Positions 15,947-25,166 are shown, counted from the first letter of the stretch. The stretch is DNA of 64,000 nt from Actinoplanes utahensis (GCF_016862455.1 NZ_BOMZ01000048.1:62001-126000), one strand, 5' to 3'. Notes: generated from the letters alone by a model not told the origin. Program-made: numbers and translations.

Positions 15947-16677
15947 GCCTCGTCATGCTCCGCCGCAACCTCAAGCACCTGCGCCGGAACCCCACCTCGA
16001 TCTTCAACGCGGTGCTCATGCCGGTCGTGATGATGCTGATGTTCGTCTACGTGTTCGGGGACGCGTTCGACGTCGGCGTCGACTACATCGACTACGCGAC
16101 GCCAGGCCTGATCCTGCTGGCCGTCTGCTACGGGCTCGGCGCCACCGCAACCTCGGTGAACACCGACATGACCAAGGGCATCATCAACCGCTTCAAGGTG
16201 ATGGACGTGCCCCGCGGCGCGGTCCTCAACGGCCACGTCGTGTCGAGCGTGCTGACCAACCTGATCGCCATCGCGGCGCTGATCGGGGTGGCGTTCCTGC
16301 TCGGTTTCGACCCGGCGGCGAGCGCCCTGGACTGGCTCGGCGCGATCGGCATCGTCCTGCTGCTCGCCATCGCGGCCGGCTGGTTCACCATCGCCCTCGG
16401 GCTGTCGGCGAAGACCCCGGAGACCGCGGGCATGGCCGCCGTGCCGCTGGTCATGCTGCCGTTCTTCAGCAGCGCGATCGTCCCGGCCGAGATGATGGGG
16501 CAGGGCGTCCGGCAGTTCGCCGAGTACCAGCCGTTCACCCCGATCATCGAGAGCCTGCGCGGGTTCCTCAACGGCGCGCCGCAGACCGCCGACCTGGTCG
16601 CCGCGGTCGCCTGGTGCGCCGTGATCACCCTGATCGGCTACTTCTGGGCGTCGTCGACGTTCAGGAAGCGAGCGTGA
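15943..16677 (+). CDS. ABC-2 type exporter permease (DrrB-like)
   Basis: 244 residues and six TM helices, with an ABC-2 membrane domain. Typical markers are the amphipathic start (LRRNLKHLRRNPTSIFNAVLMP), the KGIINRFKVMDVPRGAVL loop and the end VRQFAEYQPFTPIIESLRG. It overlaps the ATPase gene by four bases and depends on it. The last 17 bases overlap the convergent AfsR-like gene. Confidence 0.9.
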   Translation: MSLVMLRRNLKHLRRNPTSIFNAVLMPVVMMLMFVYVFGDAFDVGVDYIDYATPGLILLAVCYGLGATATSVNTDMTKGIINRFKVMDVPRGAVLNGHVVSSVLTNLIAIAALIGVAFLLGFDPAASALDWLGAIGIVLLLAIAAGWFTIALGLSAKTPETAGMAAVPLVMLPFFSSAIVPAEMMGQGVRQFAEYQPFTPIIESLRGFLNGAPQTADLVAAVAWCAVITLIGYFWASSTFRKRA

Positions 16678-19600
16678 CCCCGGTCAGTTGCCGCCAGTCG
16701 GCCTGACCGCCCTGACGAACCGCCTCGGTGAACCCCGCGTCGCCGAGGCGGTTTCGTGCCGCCTGCTCGATCCGGGCCGCGTCCACGCTGGACCGATCCG
16801 GCAGGCCACGGACCGCGTTCGCCGCGCCGAGCAGCCGCGCCGCCTGATCCGGCCGGTCCAGGCGCAGCGCCAGATCAGCGACACCCACCACGATCATCGC
16901 GACCATGTGGGTGTGACCGGCCTCGGCCGCCGCCGCACACGCCGCCACCCGATGGGCCCGCGCCTCGTCGACGTCGGCGGCGAGATAACCGCTGCGGTCG
17001 TGCAGGTGCGCCCGGACGTTCGCCTGCTCCGCCTTGCCGCCGAGCATCGACACCGCGGCGTCCAGCTGCCGGCGGGCCTCGGCCAGGTCACCGTCCAGGC
17101 GGGCCAGTTCCGCCTTCGCCAGGGCCAGCTCCGACAACGCGTCCGGCCAGTTCACCCGCGCCGCGAGCCGGTCCGCGTCGGCCATCGCCGCCGCGCCGGC
17201 CGCCGGATCGCCCATCCGCCGGAACAACAGCGCCTGCCGGGACCGCATCTCGATCACGTCCTCGATCGAACCGACCTCGCTCACCGCGGCGATCGCCTCG
17301 TCGTAGTACTCGCAGGCGGCCGCCAACTCACCACGGATGGCGATCCGGTCCGCCAGCTCGGTCAGCGCGAAATAGATGCCGAAACGCTCGCCCAGCGCCC
17401 GGAACTCGGCCAGAGCCGTCTCCAGGTACGCGTCCGCGTCCCGGCCGCCGTGCCCGGCCGCCACCCGCATCTTGCCGAGATGCAGGCGGGCGAGCGCCCG
17501 TACCCAGGGATCCTGATTCTCCAGAAGCGGTTCCCAGGCGAGCAGGAACTCCGACGGCTCCCGCAGCAGGCGCTCCAGCGGCTCGACCAGACCCAGGATC
17601 GGATGGCTGAGATCACTGCGCCGCGTCAGCTCAGCTGCTTTGTGGATCCACTCCGCGGCCTGCCGCTCGTCGGCCCGCCCCGAACCGGCGAACAGCACGA
17701 TCAGCGCGTACACGTACGCCTGGATCTCGTCGGCGACCTCGCCGGGCATCTCGGTGGCCGCGGTGATCAGCTCGATGCCCTCGGCCTTGTGCCCGCTCAG
17801 CCACCAGTACCAGCCGGCCCTCGCCGCCAGCCGCATCGCCGGTTCCGCCTCGCCGGCCGCCAGCGCGCCCCGCATCGCCGCACCGATGTCGTCGTGCTCG
17901 GCCGCCAGCACGGCCAGCCACTCCAACTGCTCACCACGGCGCAGATGCGGGTCGGCGGTCTCGGCGAGCTCGGTGAAATACGCGAGATGGGCGCGGCGGG
18001 CCGCCTCCGACCCGCCGGCCTCGGCGAGCCGCTGGGCCGCGTACTCCTTGATCGTACCGAGCATCCGGTAACGCGGCGCACCCTCGCCACCGACCACCAC
18101 CAGCGACTTCTCCACCAGCGAGGAGAGCAGATCGAGAACGTCGTCCGCACCCGCACAGACCCGCTCGGCGGCTTCCAGGCTCGCCCCACCGGCGAACACC
18201 GACAGCCGGCACAGCACCGACCGTTCCGCGTCGCTGAGCAGCTCCCAACTCCAGTCGACCACCGCGCGGAGCGTCCGATGCCGTGGCAACGCCGTGCGGC
18301 TGCCCCCGGTGAGCAGCCGGAACCGGTCGTCGAGCCGGTGCGCGAGCTGCTCCAGCGACATGGTGCGCAGCCGGGCGGCGGCCAGTTCGATCGCGAGAGG
18401 CATACCGTCCAGCGCCCGGCAGACCCGGGCCATCGTCGCCCACGCGGCGTCGTCGAGAACGAGATCCTTACGGACGGCGGCCGCCCGCTCCCGCAGCAGC
18501 CGGACGGCGGGGGAGGAGGCCGGATCGTCGCCGGGGTCCGGGACGGTCAGCGGCGCGACCGGCCACAACGCCTCGCCGGTGATGCCCAGCGGTTCCCGGC
18601 TCGTCGCCAGGATCCGCAGCCGCCGGCACTCGCCGAGCAGCCGGTGCGCGAACGCCGCCGCCGACTCGATCACGTGCTCGCAGTTGTCCAGGACCAGCAG
18701 GGCGTCTCGATCCCGGATCGCGGTGATCAGGCGTTCGGTGAGATCCGCGTGCGGCGCCTCACCGATCAGCGCGTCCCGCAGCCCCAGCCCGGTGATCGTC
18801 GCCTGCGCCACATCCCCGGGCCCCGACCCCGCCGTCTTCCTCTCGTCCAGTCCGCCCGAAATGCCCGATCCACCTGGATCGCCCGACCCGTCTGAATCGG
18901 CAGCTGCCCTTGAACGGCCGGATCCGCCTGAACCCCCGGATCCGCCTGAACCCCCGGATCCGCCTGAGCCGCCGGACCCGTCTGAACCACCGGATCCGCC
19001 TGAGCGGCCGGATCCGACTGACTCGCCAGGGCCGCTTGGTTTCGCCGGCCCGGCGCCGGGGCCACTGCCTTCCGGGCCGATCGCCGCGAGCTCCACCAGC
19101 CAGGCCCCGTCCGGCAGATCGTCCAGCATCGACCGCGCGGTCTCGGTGGCCAACCGGGTCTTCCCCGAGCCGCCCGGCCCGATCAGCGTGGTGAGCCGAT
19201 GCCCGGCGACCAGGACGCGGACCGCCGCGACATCGGCCTCCTTGCCGACATAGCTGGTCAACTCCGCCCGCAGGTTTGTCCGCCGGTCCTCGTGCTGCCG
19301 TCCCGAAGCGGCGCGCAGCAGCGCCACGTGCAACGCCGACAGCTCCGGCGACGGATCCGCGCCAAGCGTGTCGGCCAGAGCCTCCCGGGTGCGCTGGAAC
19401 AGGGCGAGCGCCTCGTTGCCGCGCCCCGCCGCGCCCAGCGCCCGCATCAGCGCGGCGACGAGCCGTTCCCGCACCGGATGCGCCGCCACCAGACCTGTCA
19501 GATCGTCGACCAGATCCGCACCGTGACCGAGATTGATCTCCGCGTCGAACCGGTCCTCCTGCGCCGTCAGCCGCAGCCCCTCCAGGCGGGTGACCGCCGC

Positions 19601-20023
19601 ACCGAACGCGGCGCTGTCCGGCAGACCGACATCCTGCATGGCCGCGCCCCGCCACAACGCGAGCGCGTCCCGCAGCAGCCCCACCCGATCCGGATGACCC
19701 TTGCTCGCGGCGATCAGACGCTCGAACCGCACCGCGTCCACGTCGTCCGGCTCCGCCATCAGCCGATAGCCGTCGGTGTGCCCCTCGATCGAACCGTCCG
19801 GCAACGCCTTGCGCAGCCGCGACACCAGCCGATGCAGAGCGTTCGCGGCATCGGCAGGTGGCTGCTCCCCCCAGATCCAGTCGACGAGCATCCCCTTCGG
19901 GACGACCCGCCCGGTCTCCAGCGCGAGTGCGACCAGCAGGCCCCGCAGTCTGGCCCCCGGCACATCCACGGGAGTTCCATCGTCCGCACGAACCTCGAAC
20001 GACCCGAGCATCCCGATCTGCAC
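16661..20023 (-). CDS. AfsR/SARP-type regulator: BTAD, NB-ARC ATPase and TPR domains
   Basis: 1120 residues. An OmpR-like winged helix (1-95) and a bacterial transcriptional activator domain (about 96-240) precede a STAND ATPase. Walker A GPGGSGKT is at 282-289, Walker B ALLVLDNCEH at 441-450 (Asp446) and sensor TSR at 474-476. A winged-helix/TPR-like region fills 540-1120. These multidomain activators commonly switch on secondary-metabolite or stress genes. Residues of about 316-404, between Walker A and B, are a Gly/Ser/Pro-rich insertion made largely of tandem repeats and absent from typical relatives. GTG start. It is convergent with the ABC exporter (17-bp overlap), which could be a target. 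Confidence 0.9.
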   Translation of the reverse strand: MQIGMLGSFEVRADDGTPVDVPGARLRGLLVALALETGRVVPKGMLVDWIWGEQPPADAANALHRLVSRLRKALPDGSIEGHTDGYRLMAEPDDVDAVRFERLIAASKGHPDRVGLLRDALALWRGAAMQDVGLPDSAAFGAAVTRLEGLRLTAQEDRFDAEINLGHGADLVDDLTGLVAAHPVRERLVAALMRALGAAGRGNEALALFQRTREALADTLGADPSPELSALHVALLRAASGRQHEDRRTNLRAELTSYVGKEADVAAVRVLVAGHRLTTLIGPGGSGKTRLATETARSMLDDLPDGAWLVELAAIGPEGSGPGAGPAKPSGPGESVGSGRSGGSGGSDGSGGSGGSGGSGGSGGSGGSGRSRAAADSDGSGDPGGSGISGGLDERKTAGSGPGDVAQATITGLGLRDALIGEAPHADLTERLITAIRDRDALLVLDNCEHVIESAAAFAHRLLGECRRLRILATSREPLGITGEALWPVAPLTVPDPGDDPASSPAVRLLRERAAAVRKDLVLDDAAWATMARVCRALDGMPLAIELAAARLRTMSLEQLAHRLDDRFRLLTGGSRTALPRHRTLRAVVDWSWELLSDAERSVLCRLSVFAGGASLEAAERVCAGADDVLDLLSSLVEKSLVVVGGEGAPRYRMLGTIKEYAAQRLAEAGGSEAARRAHLAYFTELAETADPHLRRGEQLEWLAVLAAEHDDIGAAMRGALAAGEAEPAMRLAARAGWYWWLSGHKAEGIELITAATEMPGEVADEIQAYVYALIVLFAGSGRADERQAAEWIHKAAELTRRSDLSHPILGLVEPLERLLREPSEFLLAWEPLLENQDPWVRALARLHLGKMRVAAGHGGRDADAYLETALAEFRALGERFGIYFALTELADRIAIRGELAAACEYYDEAIAAVSEVGSIEDVIEMRSRQALLFRRMGDPAAGAAAMADADRLAARVNWPDALSELALAKAELARLDGDLAEARRQLDAAVSMLGGKAEQANVRAHLHDRSGYLAADVDEARAHRVAACAAAAEAGHTHMVAMIVVGVADLALRLDRPDQAARLLGAANAVRGLPDRSSVDAARIEQAARNRLGDAGFTEAVRQGGQADWRQLTGVTLAS
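18918..19025. repeat. Six 18-bp tandem repeats inside the AfsR-like gene
   Basis: Unit CCGGATCCGCCTGAACCC is repeated six times in register (18918, 18936, 18954, 18972, 18990, 19008). The first two copies are identical and the others differ at a few positions. Degenerate copies flank the array. On the minus strand each unit adds six residues of Gly-Ser repeat, so length changes stay in frame. Confidence 0.85.
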
Positions 20024-20130
20024 CCGCAGAGTCTGTCACATATGAATCCTCATCATTTCCCGTGCTTTCCCGCTGTCGTCCCGCGCTTCTCCACACGCCC
20101 TCGCGTACCTTCCCACCCCGGGCCGGAGTG

Positions 20131-20335
20131 GCTTGGCGCTCGTGTGGGTCGTCCGCGCGGGTTCAGGAGCAGCTTGGCGCTTTCGCGCTTCGGCGCGCGC
20201 TGGTTCGGAAGTGCTTCGACGTTTCCGCGGGTCGTCGCGCCGGTTCAGGGGTGGCTTGGCGCTTGTGGGTTGTCGGGCGCTGGTTCCGGTGGGGTTTGAC
20301 GCTTTCGTGGGTCGTCGCGCGTCGGTTCAGGAGCG
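20131..20335. repeat. Five degenerate 41-bp tandem repeats
   Basis: A unit with the pattern GCTTGGCGCT, then a variable GTGGGTCGTC-like middle, then CGCGGGTTCAGG recurs with starts at 20131, 20172, 20213, 20254 and 20294. The period is 41, 41, 41 and 40 bases. Copies are only partly alike. There are no unique spacers, so this is not a CRISPR array. Confidence 0.75.
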
Positions 20336-20535
20336 GCGGCGCAGACAGGGCAGGCGTCCGCGTTTGAGAGTCCGGTCCCGCGGCGGCCATGATCCACGCC
20401 TCGCATGCCGGAGACCTCTCGTCCGGGCCGCCGCATGATCCGTCACACGCAGCCGGTCCGCCAGCGGCACGACATCGCCCGCCGTCACGGCCCTCTCGTG
20501 CCCGGCGATCCCGGCGACCCCGGCGAATCCCCGCC

Positions 20536-20607
20536 CAGCCGACCAGACGAATCCGTGTCCAGCCGACCAGGTGGATCCATGTCCGGCTGGCCAAACGAAT
20601 TGACGTC
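20536..20607. repeat. Three 24-bp tandem repeats
   Basis: Units at 20536-20559, 20560-20583 and 20584-20607. The first two share CAGCCGACCAG then ATCC-TGTC; the third is more diverged (CGGCTGGCCA, GACGTC). In one minus-strand frame they would encode an eight-residue WSAGHGFV-like repeat, but that frame has no other support as a gene. Confidence 0.65.
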
Positions 20608-21087
20608 CCGCAATCCCGGCCCACAGATCCGGAATCGTCCGGCTCACCTGGCGAGACCTCTGCGGGAACGCCATGCCCCCGCCATGTCCAGCCGTCATCC
20701 GATCGAACAGCTTCCATGCCGATTCACGCACGCCGCTATTCGACGCGATCACACCGGGCCACGGCAAGCGATTATCCTCCGGCTACGTCTCTCCCTTTCG
20801 TACGGGCCACGAACAGCCCCGAGCCTGTCCTCCGCGAGGTGGCTGCCCACTCCCGGCCGAAACGCGGCCGCCGGGCTGAGGCGACCGGTCGCGGTCACCC
20901 CCAAGCGTGCCGATCCGAGGTCGACTACGGGGGGGATGTCCCATCAGCGCTGTAGGCGCCGGCTGTCGGGCGGGCATGTCGTGTGTGAGAGCCAGCCGGG
21001 GGGTTTCTGGCCGCCGTCGTCAGCGATGTCGCGGTTCGGATCGAGATCGTCGAGCTCGACGCGGACACGATCACCCGGCACCTCAGC

Positions 21088-21141
21088 GCCGAGTCGCCGT
21101 TGCACGCCGAGCCGCCGTTGCACGCCGAGCCGCCGTTGCAC
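21088..21141. repeat. Three 18-bp tandem repeats
   Basis: GCCGAGCCGCCGTTGCAC at 21106-21123 and 21124-21141 are identical, and the copy at 21088-21105 has one change (GAGTCG). A partial fourth copy begins at 21142. In the plus frame they encode AEPPLH repeats. Confidence 0.8.
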
Positions 21142-21316
21142 GCCGGGGAGCCGGTCACGGTCGGTTGCCGATGCGAGAGACGTGTGGTTGTCCGTGGCCG
21201 GAACGGTTCGGTGGCCCGTACCAGCAAGGGGGGAAGCGGGAGAAGGGCGCGGACGTCTTGACGGGAGCCGTGGATGTGGGGCTGCGGGTTGGTGGTGATC
21301 GGGGCAGGATGCCGGG

Positions 21317-23188
21317 GTGAACGTTTCCGACGGGAAATATGAAACGGCCTATGCGGGGCGGGTGCTGGGTGGGCGCTATCGGCTGATGGAGCCGATCGGC
21401 GCCGGTGGGATGGCGGTGGTCTGGCAGGCGCATGACGATGTGCTGGGCCGGGCGGTGGCGGTCAAACTGGTGGCGCCGTCGCAGGCCGGGGATGCCGGGT
21501 CGCGGGATCGGATCCGCAGGGAGGCTCGTGCGGCGGCGGCGTTGTCTCATCCGAACGTGGCGCAGGTGTACGACTACGGCGAAGTGGACGGTTCCGGTGG
21601 GGTGCTGCCGTTCGTCGTGATGGAGCTGGTGCCGGGCGGGACGCTGTGGGAGCGGCTGGCGGCGGGGCCGCTCGCCCCGCGGTTCGGGATGCGGATCGGT
21701 GCGGAGATCGCGGCGGGGCTGGCGGCGGCGCATGCGGAAGGGCTCGTGCACCGGGACGTCAAGCCGGGGAATGTGATGCTCGCGCCGACCGGGGCGAAGG
21801 TGGTGGACTTCGGTATCGCGGCGGCGGTCTCGCCGGAGCGACCGGAAGTGATCGGTGAGGTGCTGGGTACGCCGGAGTATCTGGCGCCGGAACGGCTGCT
21901 CGCCGACGCGGTCGTGCCGGCTTCCGATGTGTACGCCCTCGGGGTCGTGTTGTACCGGATGTTCTCCGGGCGGTCGCCGTGGAGCAGCGAGAACACCCGG
22001 CAGATGCTGAACGCGCACCTCTATGTGCCGGCGGCTGCGCTGCCGGATGTGCCGGATGTGCCGGAGGAGGTGGCGCGGCTCTGCGATCGCTGTCTGGCGA
22101 AGCACCCGGGGGACCGGCCGAGTGCGCGTGAGGTGGCGGCGGTGCTCGCGCAGGCGGCGGGCATGCGGGTCGTGGCGGACGAGCCGCATTCGTCTGCGGT
22201 CGCCGTCTCGGAGCCGACTGTCCTGGTCCGAGGGCTGCGCACCGAACCGTACAGCCCGCTTCAACGCCCGCCGGGTTCGGCGCCTCCCCGGATCCCGCCC
22301 CTTGATGCGCCCCTGCCACAGGCCGTCGACCCGGGATCGAGTGCCGCCGCCGCTGCCGGACCAGCCCAAGACCGCGCCGGTGGTTCCGTCTCGGCCCCGG
22401 TTGGTGGGTCGGTTCTGGACGCGGCGAGCAGTTCGGTCTCGGGTCCGGCTGGTGGTTCGGTTGTGGGTGCGGCGGGCGGTCCGGCTGCGGGTCCGGTTGG
22501 TGGATCGGCTTCGGGTGCGGCGGACGGACCGGTCGCGGGCGGGGCTGCGGAGCGGGCGCGCACACGGGTGATGTTGGAGCGGATCGGATCGGCGGGGGAG
22601 GGCGACGGTGGCGGGGGACGGCCGCCGGCGCGGCGGTGGGCGGCGGTGGCGATGGCGGCGGTGCTGGTGGCCGCCGGAGCCGCGGCCGGGGGATGGCTGC
22701 TGTTGAAGGATGCGCCGGAGAACGCCACGGCGCAGATGGTGACGGCTCCTTCCGCGTCGGCGCTGGCGCCGTCGCGTGCGGCGAAGGCTCCGGTGAACGT
22801 CCGGTCGGGTGGCACGGACGGGAAGGTGACCGGGACGCGGACCGCCGCTGCCGCTTCGCCGCGGACGTCGAGTCCGGTCGTCGCGGTGACCTCCACGACT
22901 GCCGGGGCGACGACTCCGCCGACCGCTGCCGCCACGACCACGACCACGACCGTGCCCACGACCGCCGCACCGGTCGAGCGGACTTTCACCTCGGCCGGGG
23001 GCACGGTCGTGGCGATCTGCCCGGCGCCGGACACGGCCCGGCTTCTGTCCTGGCCGGCGACGAAACCATACAAGGTGCAGTCGGTTCAGGCGGGTCCGGC
23101 GGCAGCGCCGGCGGTGACCTTCAAGCACGGCGGCGATGTGGTCACGATGACGGTTACTTGTGCCGGTGGGGTTCCCTCGCTCACCTAA
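21317..23188 (+). CDS. Membrane Ser/Thr protein kinase (PknB-like, without PASTA)
   Basis: 623 residues. The kinase domain (about 18-280) has the glycine loop IGAGGMAVVW, catalytic Lys50 (AVAVK), HRDVKPGN (catalytic Asp147), DFG 164-166 and APE 190-192, so it should be active. A long Gly/Ala/Ser/Pro linker (about 300-430) with repeats such as GGSVxxxxGG follows, then one TM near 445-465. Outside there is a Thr-rich stalk and a terminal domain of about 70 residues (TSAGGTVVAICPAPDTARLL...). This outer domain has two Cys and is neither PASTA nor a beta-propeller. Such kinases sense envelope signals. The start is GTG with no strong ribosome site. Confidence 0.9.
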   Translation: MNVSDGKYETAYAGRVLGGRYRLMEPIGAGGMAVVWQAHDDVLGRAVAVKLVAPSQAGDAGSRDRIRREARAAAALSHPNVAQVYDYGEVDGSGGVLPFVVMELVPGGTLWERLAAGPLAPRFGMRIGAEIAAGLAAAHAEGLVHRDVKPGNVMLAPTGAKVVDFGIAAAVSPERPEVIGEVLGTPEYLAPERLLADAVVPASDVYALGVVLYRMFSGRSPWSSENTRQMLNAHLYVPAAALPDVPDVPEEVARLCDRCLAKHPGDRPSAREVAAVLAQAAGMRVVADEPHSSAVAVSEPTVLVRGLRTEPYSPLQRPPGSAPPRIPPLDAPLPQAVDPGSSAAAAAGPAQDRAGGSVSAPVGGSVLDAASSSVSGPAGGSVVGAAGGPAAGPVGGSASGAADGPVAGGAAERARTRVMLERIGSAGEGDGGGGRPPARRWAAVAMAAVLVAAGAAAGGWLLLKDAPENATAQMVTAPSASALAPSRAAKAPVNVRSGGTDGKVTGTRTAAAASPRTSSPVVAVTSTTAGATTPPTAAATTTTTTVPTTAAPVERTFTSAGGTVVAICPAPDTARLLSWPATKPYKVQSVQAGPAAAPAVTFKHGGDVVTMTVTCAGGVPSLT

Positions 23189-23220
23189 TGGCAGTCATAG
23201 TGCAATAATCATGACTGTCA
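23189..23220. promoter_or_regulatory. Operator-like dyad before the esterase gene
   Basis: TGGCAGTCAT (23189-23198) and ATGACTGTCA (23211-23220) form a 10-bp dyad with one mismatch and a 12-base AT-rich centre containing CAATAAT. It ends 13 bases before the ATG at 23234, overlapping the expected promoter. The half-site resembles the one before the ArsR-type gene at 25725-25740. Confidence 0.5.
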
Positions 23221-23233
23221 ATCGGGAGGGTCG

Positions 23234-24517
23234 ATGGGGATTACTCGCCGAAGTTTGATCGTGCTACCGGCGGGCGCCGCACTCGCCGCTGCGCCCGCAC
23301 TGCCGGCCGCCGCTGGGCGTCGAGCCCGACCACGGCCGGTGATCTTCATCCATGGCAGCGCCGGTTCCGCGATGCAGTTCCGCATCCAGGCGAAACGGCT
23401 GGCCGGCAACGGCTATCCGATCGGGATCATCGAGGCGCACGAGTACGATTCGCCGAACATCCTCACGATCCTCCAGCAGGTGTACGCCGGTCTGGACGCC
23501 CGGATCGAACGGCTGCTCGCCGCCTCCGGTGCCGACCGGGTCGATCTGCTCGCGCATTCGCTCGGCACTTACGTCACCCAGGGTTATCTCAACAGCTCTC
23601 CGGAGCGGGCCGCCCGCGTCGCCCACTACGTCAACCTGGACGGCCGGCCCGCCGCGGCTCTGCCGGGCGGCGTCGAGACCCTGGCGATCTGGGGCGAGGG
23701 TGATCCGGCCCGGACGGTGGTGGGCGCGACGAACGTCTACTTCCCGGACCAGTCGCACACGCAGACCGTGTCGTCGGCCGAGTCGTTCCGCGAGATCCAC
23801 CGTTTCCTGCGCGGCCGCGACGCCTCCGCGCGGGTGACACCGACCGGGGTCGCCCACGTCTCCGGGCGCGCGGTCCTCTTCCCCAGCAACGCCGGCGTCA
23901 CCGACGCGGTGCTGGAGGTTCACCGGGTCCAGGCGTCGACCGGTGGCCGGGACCGCCGGGTCTGGCGTGGCCCGCTCGGTGACGGCGGCACGTTCGGCCC
24001 GATCCCGCTGTCACCCCACGACCGGTACGAGTTCGCCCTGATCCGGGCGGAGCAGGCCACCCACCATTTCTACTTCGAGCCGTTCCGCCGGTCCGACTCG
24101 TTTGTCCGGCTGCTCACCAGCAGGCCGGGCGAAGGGCTCGGGGCCCTGGTCGACACCAGCGACCGGCACACCGCGCTCACCTTCCAGCGGCAGAAGGAGT
24201 GGTGGGGCGGCGAGGGCGACAACCTGTGGATCAACGGTCAGGACGTCCTGAACCCGGCGACGGCACCGCACAACCGGCGCATCATCGGGGTGTTCGCCTT
24301 CGACGACGGCGTCGACGGGGTGAGCGACCTGTCCGCGCCGTTGCCCGAGTTCATCGCCCAGACGTTCATCTCCGGGGTGGACCTCTTCATCCCGTCCTGG
24401 CACAGCGGGGCGCGCACCGTGTCGGTGGTCGCCCGGGAGCGCGGGGGCGGCATCACGAAGCTGCCGGTGCCGGCCTGGCCCTCCAGCGAGCACCGGGTCA
24501 GCCTGGAATTCGGCTGA
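23234..24517 (+). CDS. Secreted esterase/lipase, alpha/beta hydrolase with C-terminal accessory domains
   Basis: 427 residues. A twin-arginine-like signal (GITRRSLIVLPAGAALAAAPALPAAAG, RR at 5-6) suggests Tat or Sec export. The hydrolase core (about 33-195) has IFIHGSAGS and the nucleophile elbow LLAHSLGTYV. The catalytic His is probably in PDQSHTQTV. The following about 230 residues look beta-rich, similar to the C-terminal part of class-2 type lipases that have a carboxypeptidase-regulatory-like domain, but I cannot name them firmly. Ends overlap the convergent HAD gene by 20 bp. A dyad just upstream suggests repression. Confidence 0.82.
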   Translation: MGITRRSLIVLPAGAALAAAPALPAAAGRRARPRPVIFIHGSAGSAMQFRIQAKRLAGNGYPIGIIEAHEYDSPNILTILQQVYAGLDARIERLLAASGADRVDLLAHSLGTYVTQGYLNSSPERAARVAHYVNLDGRPAAALPGGVETLAIWGEGDPARTVVGATNVYFPDQSHTQTVSSAESFREIHRFLRGRDASARVTPTGVAHVSGRAVLFPSNAGVTDAVLEVHRVQASTGGRDRRVWRGPLGDGGTFGPIPLSPHDRYEFALIRAEQATHHFYFEPFRRSDSFVRLLTSRPGEGLGALVDTSDRHTALTFQRQKEWWGGEGDNLWINGQDVLNPATAPHNRRIIGVFAFDDGVDGVSDLSAPLPEFIAQTFISGVDLFIPSWHSGARTVSVVARERGGGITKLPVPAWPSSEHRVSLEFG

Positions 24518-25166
24518 GCGTCTCGACCGCCTCCACCACCTGGGGGAACTTGTCGACGGACGCCGTCACGTAACGGGAATCGAACTCGTCGAGGCGGCGG
24601 ACACCGCTCTGCAGGCAGGCGATGAAAGCGATCCCGGCGCCGCCCGCCGCGACCGCGTCACCGGGCGAGTCGCCGACGTAGACACACTGCGCCGGCGACA
24701 ACCCGGTGTGCGCGAGCAGCTCGTCGAAGGCCCGGGGGTCGGGTTTGCCGTGCCGGGTGTTGTCCCGGTGCCAGGCGCCGCTGATCCGGCCCGCCAGCAC
24801 GTGATCGGGCTCCAGCATGTGGCGCAGCTCCACCTCGGCCCGCGAGGTCAGCAGCATCACGGTGCGGCCGGAGAGGACCAGCCGGTCGAGGGCCTCCAGG
24901 TTCTCCGGCGGGATCACGTCGAGGCGGCCTTCGGCGATGTGCCGTCGCATGGTGGAGTGGAACAGCGGCAGGAACCGCTCCAGATCCAGCCCCGGCGAGC
25001 GTCTCGGCATCGCCTCCAGCAGCGGCTCGCCCCAGTTGGCCAGGTGCAGCTCGCGAGACATCGGCGGCCGGCCCATCTCGGCCAGCACCTCGTTCTCCAG
25101 GTCGAACGACGTCGCCTCGGTCAGGCAGAGCGTGTCGTCCACATCGACGATGACGGCCTTGATCAT
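24498..25166 (-). CDS. HAD-superfamily hydrolase (phosphoglycolate-phosphatase-like)
   Basis: 222 residues. The nucleophile motif is DVDDT (Asp8, general acid Asp10), motif II is LLTSR, motif III lysine is in HGKPDPRAF and motif IV is VYVGDSPGD. The helical cap inserted after motif I (about 18-90) makes it a subfamily I enzyme with a C1 cap. It dephosphorylates a small phosphate ester; the substrate is not deducible. It is divergent from the MarR gene. Confidence 0.88.
   Translation of the reverse strand: MIKAVIVDVDDTLCLTEATSFDLENEVLAEMGRPPMSRELHLANWGEPLLEAMPRRSPGLDLERFLPLFHSTMRRHIAEGRLDVIPPENLEALDRLVLSGRTVMLLTSRAEVELRHMLEPDHVLAGRISGAWHRDNTRHGKPDPRAFDELLAHTGLSPAQCVYVGDSPGDAVAAGGAGIAFIACLQSGVRRLDEFDSRYVTASVDKFPQVVEAVETLSRIPG

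Larger units (their letters stand above)
20024..21316. other. Gene-poor, repeat-rich stretch
   Basis: About 1.3 kb between the AfsR-like and kinase genes with no gene I can support. Long open frames exist on both strands (for example plus 20389-20955 and minus 20327-20767), but they are Arg/Pro/Ser-rich, lack recognisable domains and owe part of their length to tandem repeats. Three repeat arrays are listed separately. The plus frame from about 21000 to 21260 (VAVRIEIVELDADTITRHL) has more protein-like composition and may be a decayed gene end; a run of seven G at 20931-20937 lies upstream. The promoters of both flanking genes must lie here. Confidence 0.5.

Noticed and set aside
14968-16236. 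422-residue minus frame across the DrrA-like ATPase
   Set aside because: Opposite-strand shadow of a clear ABC ATPase. Its composition is Arg/Ser-rich and it has no domain.
20131-20335. Regular repeats that could suggest a CRISPR array
   Set aside because: The units abut without unique spacers, diverge from each other and no cas genes are near.
20389-20955. 188-residue plus frame in the repeat-rich gap
   Set aside because: Arg/Pro/Ser-rich, no hydrophobic core, length partly due to 24-bp repeats; no start site support.
21155-23128. 657-residue minus frame antisense to the kinase
   Set aside because: Arg/Pro-rich antisense shadow; the kinase frame has all catalytic motifs.
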